From Sulfurimonas sp. (lineage in GTDB: Bacteria; Campylobacterota; Campylobacteria; Campylobacterales; Sulfurimonadaceae): a stretch of 12,706 nucleotides of DNA. Under the pieces are notes generated by a model. That model was not told where the DNA came from and did no database searches. It saw only the letters and a program-made list of their open reading frames with translations. This document shows positions 7,323 through 12,706 of this stretch, one piece after another. A program made the translations under genes and the position numbers. Where the stretch lies: positions 1 to 12,706 of the forward strand of contig JAFLJZ010000232.1 of assembly GCA_022712775.1 (NCBI GenBank). Direction: 5' to 3'. Every line of letters begins with the position of its first letter. Within the stretch, counting starts at the first letter, position 1.

Positions 7323-8525
7323 TTAGCCCCTTAAATAGCCCTCTTTTTTTAATACATTTCGTATCTCTTCTTGATGCTCTTCACCTTTGGTTTCCATGTG
7401 TACGGTTACGTTAGCATCACCATAATCAAGAGAAACAGAGATTCTATCATATGCAATATGGACAATGTTAGCATTTAATTCTTGTAAAACTTGCGTAAAT
7501 CTATGAAGTGAACCTGGTTTATCAACAAGTGTTACTGTTACATTCATTTTTCTACCAGATTTCAAAAGACCTTTTTCAATTATAACAGAAAGTAATGTAA
7601 CATCCATGTTACCACCACTTAAAACTACTGCTACTTTTTTCCCTTTTAATGATTCGAGTTTTTTATGAAGTAATGCTGCAATACCAACAGCTCCAGCACC
7701 TTCAACTACAAGTTTTTGCTTCTCAAGTAAAAACAAAATCGCAGATGCTATCTCTTCATCATCAACGCTTATAAATCTATCTACATTTTCTAGCATATGT
7801 GCTAAAGTAACTTCAGATGTATCACGAACAGCAATACCATCTGCAATTGTTCTCACACTCGCTGAATCAACAGCGTATTTTAAATCAAATGAGTTCTTTA
7901 AAGCCGGTGCACCACTTGCACCCACCCCGATGATTTCAATATTTGGATTCAAGGCTTTTAATACTATTGCCATACCAGATATAAGACCACCACCACCAAC
8001 CGGAATCACAACAGCATCTAAATCTTCACAAGATTCTAAAATATCAAGCGCCACCGTGCCTTGACCTGCGATAACCTCTTCATCTTCAAATGGATGTATG
8101 AAAGTTAAAGAGTTTTCTTTTCCATACTGCGTAGCGTATGCATATGCTTCATCATAATTAGCACCAGATAAAATAACTTCTGCACCAAAGTGCTTGACAC
8201 CGTTAACCTTTGTAAGCGGTGTAGATTCGGGCATAACTATAACAGCCTTTATCCCAAACTTAGAAGCAGAAAGAGCAACACCTTGTGCATGATTACCTGC
8301 ACTCGCTGCTACAACTCCACAAGAGAGTTGCTCATCAGTTAATGAAGCTATTTTATTATACGCACCTCGAATTTTAAAAGCACCCGTAATTTGGAGATTC
8401 TCTTTTTTTAAATAAACCTCAGAACCGGAAATTTCACTTAAATAAGGTGCGTAAGAAAAAGGAGTTTTAACAACTATATCTGCTATTCTTTCTTGTGCTT
8501 GATATATTTTCTCTAAGTCTAACAA
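7323..8525 (-). CDS. ilvA: Threonine dehydratase (ammonia-lyase) with one C-terminal ACT domain
   Basis: A PLP enzyme that turns threonine into 2-oxobutanoate and ammonia, the first committed step to isoleucine. The 400-residue short form has the fold-type II catalytic domain (about 1-320). It shows Lys51 in GAFKIRGA (Schiff base), SAGNHAQG (75-82), the phosphate-binding PVGGGGLISG (176-185) and the SGGNMD loop (303-308). One ACT domain (about 327-400, DKPGSLHRF) is the likely site of allosteric control. E. coli biosynthetic IlvA is longer with two ACT-like modules, while this layout is common in other bacteria. The start codon is TTG (8525-8523): no ATG, GTG or other TTG gives the conserved N-terminus, and AGGA stands 6 bases upstream, inside the end of the preceding gene. 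It is part of CoA-binding gene-ilvA-WD40, with 3-nt gaps on both sides. Confidence 0.95.
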   Translation of the reverse strand: MLDLEKIYQAQERIADIVVKTPFSYAPYLSEISGSEVYLKKENLQITGAFKIRGAYNKIASLTDEQLSCGVVAASAGNHAQGVALSASKFGIKAVIVMPESTPLTKVNGVKHFGAEVILSGANYDEAYAYATQYGKENSLTFIHPFEDEEVIAGQGTVALDILESCEDLDAVVIPVGGGGLISGMAIVLKALNPNIEIIGVGASGAPALKNSFDLKYAVDSASVRTIADGIAVRDTSEVTLAHMLENVDRFISVDDEEIASAILFLLEKQKLVVEGAGAVGIAALLHKKLESLKGKKVAVVLSGGNMDVTLLSVIIEKGLLKSGRKMNVTVTLVDKPGSLHRFTQVLQELNANIVHIAYDRISVSLDYGDANVTVHMETKGEEHQEEIRNVLKKEGYLRG

Positions 8526-8528
8526 GCC

Positions 8529-8960
8529 CTATCCTACTCTATTTTGTAGTTCTATTTTTGGACAATGGTTTTGAACAACCTTCATCCCAGCATCTTTTGC
8601 TTTTTGTGCAGCTTCGTTATTCACAAGTCCAAGTTGCCCCCAAAAAACTTTTACATCTCCACGCTCTATACAGGCATCTGCAATCGCATCAAAAGCTTTT
8701 GGCTTTCTGAAAACATCTACCATATCTATTGCAAAAGGAATTTCGGCTAAGCTTCTATAAACTTTTTCACCAAGAATAGTGTCTTCTTTTGGATAGACAG
8801 GTACTATCTTATAGCCCTTGTCTTGAAGAAATTTCCCTACCATATTACTAGCTTTTGATTCATCAGGCGACAAACCTAGAATTGCTATTGTTTTTACGCT
8901 ATCTAAGATTTCTAAAATTTCTTTATTGTTAGAGTTTACACTCGGAAATTCGCATTCCAT
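8529..8960 (-). CDS. CoA-binding domain protein (YccU/YneT-like)
   Basis: A single-domain Rossmann protein of 143 residues, the usual size for the family. It shows the conserved series IAILGLSPDESKASN (25-39), the glycine-rich nucleotide loop, then GYKIVPVYP, ILGEKVYRSL, IDMVDVFRKP, VFWGQLGLVNNEA and the closing VVQNHCPKIE. The family is related to the CoA-binding domain of succinyl-CoA synthetase, and some members bind CoA, but no firm physiological role is known to me. It begins the operon with ilvA and the WD40 gene: AAAGG stands 6-7 bases before the ATG and a promoter -10 lies at 8990-8995. The stop is 3 bases from the TTG start of ilvA, so efficient ilvA translation probably depends on ribosomes finishing this gene. 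Confidence 0.92.
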   Translation of the reverse strand: MECEFPSVNSNNKEILEILDSVKTIAILGLSPDESKASNMVGKFLQDKGYKIVPVYPKEDTILGEKVYRSLAEIPFAIDMVDVFRKPKAFDAIADACIERGDVKVFWGQLGLVNNEAAQKAKDAGMKVVQNHCPKIELQNRVG

Positions 8961-8989
8961 ATTAGTACCTTTAAAATATATTTTTAAAG

Positions 8990-8995
8990 ATTATA
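8990..8995 (-). promoter_or_regulatory. -10 element of the CoA-binding gene-ilvA-WD40 operon promoter
   Basis: TATAAT on the minus strand, 29 bases before the ATG at 8960, lies in the 52-base gap after the tetR stop. The inferred transcription start is near 8983. No -35 consensus is visible. Confidence 0.6.
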
Positions 8996-9012
8996 TCCAA
9001 ATATGAAATTAA

Positions 9013-9603
9013 TTAAAGTTTTTTAATATAGTTCGTTAAAATAGCAAGACTATCTTCAAGAACTACGAAATCATTAACAGCTTTGGCACTAGATATGCTT
9101 CCTTCTATAGAAGAGATGATAAAGAAAGCTTGCTTTTTAGAATCAAACTTTGTTGCTGTTTGTCCTAGTGTTTGAGCTTTTGTTAAAACTTTTTCAAATG
9201 ATTCTTGCCAACGAAGATATACCTCTTTTAAATACGTAAATAACTCATCATTCATATCACTCATATCTGATACAAAATTACCAATAGGACAACCATGCTT
9301 TACATTTAAAAAATGCTTTTTATTTGCAAACATATCTTTATATGCATTAATCTGATTGATTAATGCTTCTATTGGCTGAGAAGAATCATTAAATGGCTCT
9401 ATCCAGTTATCATTGAGCATAGATTCTGAATAATAAGTAATTGTGGATAACACAAGATCATGCTTTGACTTAAAATGATAGTACATTGCACCTTTTGTCA
9501 TGTTTGCTTGTTCTAATATTTCTGTAAGACCTGTAGCGTGATAACCATTTGTATAAAGGAGCTTAAATGTTATATCTACTATTAACTTTTCTGTTTTTTT
9601 CAT
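9013..9603 (-). CDS. TetR/AcrR-family transcriptional regulator, NemR-like
   Basis: A 196-residue one-component regulator. The N-terminal DNA-binding domain (about 5-52) has the family helix-turn-helix LTEILEQANMTKGAMYYHF followed by KSKHDL. The C-terminal ligand and dimerisation domain is of the type with a HGCPIGN segment (103-109). Cys105 in that segment and Lys174 in SAKAV match Cys106 and Lys175 of E. coli NemR, the pair proposed to form a reversible bond on exposure to hypochlorite. That alignment is from memory of NemR. The nearby endings also agree (LEDSL here, LENAL in NemR). It follows the LPP20 gene by 10 bases, without a strong ribosome site, so it is most likely co-transcribed and could repress its own operon through the palindromes at 10229-10264. 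The effector and regulon are unknown. Confidence 0.88.
   Translation of the reverse strand: MKKTEKLIVDITFKLLYTNGYHATGLTEILEQANMTKGAMYYHFKSKHDLVLSTITYYSESMLNDNWIEPFNDSSQPIEALINQINAYKDMFANKKHFLNVKHGCPIGNFVSDMSDMNDELFTYLKEVYLRWQESFEKVLTKAQTLGQTATKFDSKKQAFFIISSIEGSISSAKAVNDFVVLEDSLAILTNYIKKL
9084..9099 (+). promoter_or_regulatory. Sequence resembling a -24/-12 sigma-54 promoter, antisense inside tetR
   Basis: TGGCAC-N5-ATGCT has GG and GC exactly 10 bases apart, close to the sigma-54 consensus TGGCAC-N5-TTGCW. It points along the plus strand, antisense to tetR and the lipoprotein gene, with no plus-strand gene downstream. A chance match inside coding sequence is quite possible. Confidence 0.2.
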
Positions 9604-9613
9604 TTTATATACT

Positions 9614-10204
9614 TTATTGTGCAGCTTTTTCTAATGCCATTTCTAGTTCACCATTAGCTTTTTCTGCTAAAAATCTTTGATACATTGCATTATCATTTTT
9701 AAATGAAGTTTTAACCGTATTTTCTAGTTTATCTTTCATTATTTCTGTGCTTATTCCAACCATTAAAAATAGTTCATTTGTTTGGGGATGTCTCCAGCTA
9801 TTACCAACTTGTTTAGAACCTGTAAGTGTTTCAGAGGATAGTTGAGTAGAAACATCAGAACTCGCTTTATCAAAAGTAGCATCAGCTCCGCTACCAGTAG
9901 TAGACTTGTACTTTTTTAAAAGATTAGATACCTTGATTTCTATTTGTCTTGCTATATCATCTCTAGCAGAACCCATAGCTTCTGTTCTTTGAAAACCTTT
10001 GTCTCCACCAGCATTCATTTTTGCAACACCTAGTCCTGTAATATAACCTTTAAGAACAGGGTTACATGTAAATTCTGGTGCTAAAACCTTATCTTGATAA
10101 CATCCAGCTTGCTGTTTGTATACTTCTGGAGTATCTGTACACCCTACAAAAAGTGCAGATAATACAAGTCCTGTTGATAATAATTTTATTGTGTTCATAG
10201 TCAT
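9614..10204 (-). CDS. LPP20-family outer-membrane lipoprotein
   Basis: A 196-residue exported lipoprotein. The N-terminus is a lipoprotein signal peptide: a short polar start, hydrophobic LLSTGLVLSALFVG, and the lipidated Cys22. Aspartate is at +3 rather than +2, so sorting to the outer membrane is expected by enterobacterial rules. Residues about 50-170 match the LPP20 fold (YITGLGVAKMNAGG, then an EAMGSARDDIARQIE helix, and a late FLMVGIS strand). The family includes Helicobacter pylori Lpp20 and the flagellar-disk protein FlgP, so a structural envelope role is likely. Two further cysteines, 35 and 47, could form a periplasmic disulfide. The start at 10204 is favoured by AAGGAA 8-9 bases upstream; a second Met two codons on is possible. 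It leads the lipoprotein-tetR operon. Confidence 0.88.
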   Translation of the reverse strand: MTMNTIKLLSTGLVLSALFVGCTDTPEVYKQQAGCYQDKVLAPEFTCNPVLKGYITGLGVAKMNAGGDKGFQRTEAMGSARDDIARQIEIKVSNLLKKYKSTTGSGADATFDKASSDVSTQLSSETLTGSKQVGNSWRHPQTNELFLMVGISTEIMKDKLENTVKTSFKNDNAMYQRFLAEKANGELEMALEKAAQ

Positions 10205-10228
10205 TTTTAATTTCCTTAGTTAATTACT

Positions 10229-10244
10229 TGATATTATAATATCA
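10229..10244. promoter_or_regulatory. 16-bp perfect palindrome over the -10 of the lipoprotein-tetR operon, candidate TetR operator
   Basis: TGATATTATAATATCA reads the same on both strands and contains the minus-strand -10 TATAAT (10233-10238), 29 bases before the ATG at 10204. A repressor bound here would block RNA polymerase. Assigning it to the TetR protein of the same operon is inference. Confidence 0.5.
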
Positions 10245-10250
10245 TACTTT

Positions 10251-10264
10251 GTTAAATGTTTAAC
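10251..10264. promoter_or_regulatory. Second palindrome upstream, over the -35 region
   Basis: GTTAAA-TG-TTTAAC has 6-bp perfect arms and a 2-bp centre. It begins directly after the stop codon of the DUF2400 gene. Its centre is 21 bp (two helical turns) from the centre of the 10229-10244 palindrome. It could be a second operator or, less likely, a weak 3' stem of the upstream gene, since no T-run follows. Confidence 0.35.
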
Positions 10265-11023
10265 TTACACTAATTTCTCTTGTCCTATTCTATATAGAGC
10301 AAAATCATACTTCATCGGGTCATTTTTATCAAATTTTTTAAGCATTTGGGTAAGCTCTATCGCAGACTGGAGGTCATAGGTTTTTCGTTTTAAAAGCCCA
10401 AGTTTATGTGACACCTTAAAGGTATGTGTATCAAGTGGTATAATTAAATCAGGTTTGTATCTATCATTCCATAAACCCATATCAATGTTGTCTTTTCTAA
10501 CCATCCAACGTAAATACATCATCCATCTCTTTAATGCTCCTGCACCCTTTGTTTTATGTGTGACTTGAGAAAGTAAGAAAGTATATCCTTTAGAAGTATG
10601 AGAATACTGTGATTCTAAGTTTAAAATCACAGCATGCACGCCATCAATAACGCTTTCTTTTTTCTCGTAGCCACTTGCAAACACGGCTTCAAGTGTAGTG
10701 GTTTTTTTTAGTCGCTTCAAGGCAATAAATAAAGCGATAATATCAGGTGCTTTTTGAAAACGATAATAATGGTTTTTCAAAGCTTTTTCTATCACCGCAT
10801 CACTTTGCTTTAAAAGTGAAAAATCGAGTGAATTTAAAAATTTTACAATTTGTTTCACATTCCCATAAGAAAATAAGGCACAAATGAGTGCTATACATGG
10901 GTCTTTATAGCGTTTTGCAACAAGAATTGGATCTAGTCTATCTTCTGATATTTCATCTTTGTTATTGCGCCTTAGAACCTCTTCTTCTAATCGTTGTTTT
11001 ATAGTGTTTAACGAAGCTGATAT
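10265..11023 (-). CDS. DUF2400 / TIGR02757-family protein; start codon unresolved
   Basis: The conserved family hallmarks are clear: DPILVAKRYKD and ALFSYGN near the N-terminus, then LRWMVRKDNIDMGLW, IIPLDTHTFKVSHKLGLL and DPMKYDFALYRIG. Function is not established. The LDTHTFKVSHKLGL segment resembles the catalytic-Asp region of HhH-GPD DNA glycosylases (VDTH.FRV..RLGL in endonuclease III). The only conventional start is the GTG at 10858 (197 residues), which would discard the conserved N-terminal block encoded at 10859-10990. The frame stays open to a TGA at 11038-11036 and overlaps the rpoN end in the -1 frame, without any ATG, GTG or TTG. I placed the end at an ATA codon (11023) that follows AGAGGA by 7 bases, which is only a best guess and gives about 252 residues. 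Start by rare codon, frameshift from rpoN, or decay are all open. Confidence 0.75.
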   Translation of the reverse strand: MSASLNTIKQRLEEEVLRRNNKDEISEDRLDPILVAKRYKDPCIALICALFSYGNVKQIVKFLNSLDFSLLKQSDAVIEKALKNHYYRFQKAPDIIALFIALKRLKKTTTLEAVFASGYEKKESVIDGVHAVILNLESQYSHTSKGYTFLLSQVTHKTKGAGALKRWMMYLRWMVRKDNIDMGLWNDRYKPDLIIPLDTHTFKVSHKLGLLKRKTYDLQSAIELTQMLKKFDKNDPMKYDFALYRIGQEKLV

Positions 11024-12279
11024 AACTTTTTCCTCTCACTTGAACCTGCAATATTTAATTGTTTTCTATATTTTGTAATCGTTCTTCTAACCATTTTTAC
11101 TTTGAATTTCTCTTGAATTAAGTCAAGTATTTTCATATCACTTAAAGGTTTTTCACGATTCTCTTCTTTTATAAGCCCTCTTAAAAATTCTTTAATAGCA
11201 GCATTTGAAACATCTTCATCAATGGCAGTAGTAAAAAATTCTTTCATAGCAAAAGTTCCTCTATCACAAGCAATATATTTGTTTGCAATAGCACGTGATA
11301 TAGTCGAAGGGTTATGTCCAAACTCGTCGGCTAGGGTTTTGAGAGTTAAAGGCATAATGGCACCACCAGTGAAAAATTCATATTGGTATTCAACTATCAT
11401 AAGCCCTACTTTATAAAGCGTTGCTTTTCGCATATCAAGGGCATCAACAAGCGATTTTGCTTCTTTGATTTTTGTCTTAATAAAATCATGTTCTACGGCA
11501 TAATTTGTATCTATTTTTATAATTGGATAATACGCGTCATTTAGTTTAACTTCTATAGATTCATCTTCATTAAAATATATCATCAAATCAGGTACAACCT
11601 GTGCTGATTCTTCTTGGTATTGAATACCAGGAGGATTTTTAAAGGTTCCAAGCACTTTCATAACCTCAGAAAAATACTCTTTTTTTGCATAACTATGGAT
11701 TTCATCCATATTATTAATTACTTCACACGCTAAAGTATACGCTCCATCACTAATCTCAGCAGAATCTAGCTGATACAAAAAAGATTCTGCTAAATCTTTC
11801 GCCCCTATTCCAACAGGTTCCACATGGGCAAATCGTCCTCGTATCTTCTCAAACTCTTCAATACTTATACTATTTTTTTTACAAAAATCTTCACTATTAC
11901 CCTCATAGTAACCACCTTCATCAAGATTTTCAACAACAAAAAGGGCTATAGCTTGTGAAATGGGTGTAGGAAATAAGGGAGCTTCAATCTGTTCATCTAA
12001 AACATCATGCAAAGAGCGATAGGCTATAGTTAAGGCTTCTATCTGTTCTGTTCGTGAGTTACTTACTCCACCACCAGAGATTACCTTTCTTGGAATCTTT
12101 TTTTCAAAATCTTCTTCATAACCAGATTCTACTTCTACTACAGGATTTCCTTCCACAAAAGGAGCCATAGCCTCACCTAAGTCACTAAGACTCGAGTGAA
12201 GTATTGGAAGCCAATTTCTTAACGTATTTGAAAGTTTATGCTTATTTTCTACGCTCTGATTTTGTCTAAGTCCTGCCAT
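11008..12279 (-). CDS. rpoN: RNA polymerase sigma-54 factor RpoN
   Basis: Sigma-54 directs RNA polymerase to -24/-12 promoters and needs an AAA+ activator; in Campylobacterota it chiefly drives middle flagellar genes (hook, rod). The 423-residue protein has an N-terminal activator-responsive region (about 5-50, LSNTLRNWLPILHSSL and EGNPVVEVES) that is leucine-rich rather than glutamine-rich, as in other epsilon relatives. Core-binding domain: about 80-290. Helix-turn-helix: about 312-336 (LKTLADEFGHNPSTISRAIA). RpoN box at 398-407: RRTITKYRKQ, followed by LNIAGSSERKK. The start lies 14 bases after the lptB stop with only a weak ribosome site. lptB-rpoN is a widely conserved pair. The last 28 bases overlap an open frame of the DUF2400 gene downstream. 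Confidence 0.97.
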   Translation of the reverse strand: MAGLRQNQSVENKHKLSNTLRNWLPILHSSLSDLGEAMAPFVEGNPVVEVESGYEEDFEKKIPRKVISGGGVSNSRTEQIEALTIAYRSLHDVLDEQIEAPLFPTPISQAIALFVVENLDEGGYYEGNSEDFCKKNSISIEEFEKIRGRFAHVEPVGIGAKDLAESFLYQLDSAEISDGAYTLACEVINNMDEIHSYAKKEYFSEVMKVLGTFKNPPGIQYQEESAQVVPDLMIYFNEDESIEVKLNDAYYPIIKIDTNYAVEHDFIKTKIKEAKSLVDALDMRKATLYKVGLMIVEYQYEFFTGGAIMPLTLKTLADEFGHNPSTISRAIANKYIACDRGTFAMKEFFTTAIDEDVSNAAIKEFLRGLIKEENREKPLSDMKILDLIQEKFKVKMVRRTITKYRKQLNIAGSSERKKLYQLR

Positions 12280-12293
12280 ATATTTTTAGCTAC

Positions 12294-12706
12294 TTAAAGC
12301 TTGTAATCCTCACCTAAATAATGCGTACGAACATCAGCATTTTGTCCTATCTCTTCACTCGTTCCACTCGCAAGTAAAACACCAGCTTTAATAACATAAG
12401 CACGGTCACAAACAGCTAAGGTTTCACGAACATTATGGTCTGTGATGAGTACTCCAATATCATACGAAACAAGTTGCTTGATAACATTTTGAATATCTAA
12501 AACAGCTATAGGATCAACCCCTGCAAAAGGTTCATCAAGAAGTAAAAACTTTGGTTCATTTACAAGTGCTCGAGCAATCTCAACACGACGACGTTCTCCA
12601 CCACTTAAGCTAATCCCTTTACGGTAACGAATTGGCTCAATATTAAACATATCTAGTAGTTCTAAGATTCTTTCTTCTTGTTTTTTTTTATCTTTAATCT
12701 TTACCT
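12294..12706 (-). CDS. lptB: LPS export ABC transporter ATP-binding protein LptB, C-terminal part (5' end outside window)
   Basis: The frame is open to the right edge of the window, so the ATG at 12650 is internal. About 137 of an expected ~240 residues are visible. From the visible C-terminal half: a helical segment (DKKKQEERILELLDMF), the ABC signature LSGGERRR, Walker B FLLLDEPFAGVDP with catalytic Glu, the switch histidine in LITDHNVRETL, and the YVIKAGVLLASGT strand. The pattern ERRRVEIARAL, the AGVDP form and the neighbour rpoN together mark LptB, which hydrolyses ATP for the LptFG complex to pull LPS from the inner membrane. Walker A lies outside. It is first of the visible lptB-rpoN-DUF2400 group. 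Confidence 0.93.
   Translation of the reverse strand, partial: VKIKDKKKQEERILELLDMFNIEPIRYRKGISLSGGERRRVEIARALVNEPKFLLLDEPFAGVDPIAVLDIQNVIKQLVSYDIGVLITDHNVRETLAVCDRAYVIKAGVLLASGTSEEIGQNADVRTHYLGEDYKL

Noticed and set aside
10251..10264. The GTTAAA/TTTAAC palindrome as terminator of the DUF2400 gene
   Set aside because: The stem is A/T-rich and short, and on the minus strand no T-run follows it. A promoter-side role fits better.
11008..11038. Canonical programmed -1 frameshift site of the dnaX type at the rpoN end
   Set aside because: The run has only five A's, so in the rpoN frame the heptamer is G-AAA-AAG, not A-AAA-AAG, and I see no strong downstream stem. Kept only as one of several explanations for the missing DUF2400 start.

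Overview
This AT-rich window reads as the chromosome of a free-living Campylobacterota (epsilonproteobacterium), most likely Sulfurimonas or a close relative. The main reasons are a sigma-54 factor with the shortened, diverged region I seen in Helicobacter/Campylobacter relatives, an LPP20-family lipoprotein, acetolactate synthase genes directly followed by lpxD (the order I recall from Campylobacter jejuni), lptB next to rpoN, and promoters with a good TATAAT -10 but no recognisable -35. The genus assignment is inference.

Layout, left to right. (1) 2-436 (+): the C-terminal end of a protein with a CZB zinc-binding domain, probably a chemoreceptor. (2) 495-1664 (+): a class I aspartate-type aminotransferase with its own promoter. 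(3) All remaining genes lie on the minus strand and are described here in transcription order, from right to left. lptB (cut by the window edge), rpoN and a DUF2400/TIGR02757 gene form one tight group. An LPP20 lipoprotein and a TetR regulator form a second, behind a promoter that carries two palindromes. A CoA-binding protein, ilvA and a large WD40/helical-repeat protein form a third, with 3-nt gaps between genes. ilvB, ilvN, lpxD and a 70-residue orphan form the fourth, with a stop/start overlap between ilvB and ilvN and a 1-nt gap before lpxD. This last group runs convergently into the aminotransferase.

Metabolic logic. IlvA makes 2-oxobutanoate from threonine, and IlvB/IlvN condense it (or pyruvate) with pyruvate, so the first two committed steps of isoleucine synthesis are encoded here. 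The aminotransferase supplies amino-group transfer. LpxD (lipid A) and LptB (LPS export) are envelope genes embedded in the amino-acid and sigma-factor operons.

Most of the window is ordinary housekeeping sequence. The points worth a second look are: the WD40 protein, whose C-terminal half is built of previously unlabelled ~84-residue helical repeats and which sits between ilvA and ilvB; the DUF2400 gene, whose conserved N-terminus overlaps rpoN in the -1 frame with no ATG/GTG/TTG start, and which carries a DNA-glycosylase-like Lys...Asp signature; and the TetR regulator, which keeps the Cys/Lys pair of E. coli NemR and has candidate operators at the promoter of its own operon. No RNA genes, insertion sequences, CRISPR arrays or phage genes were seen, and no gap between genes exceeds about 100 bases.
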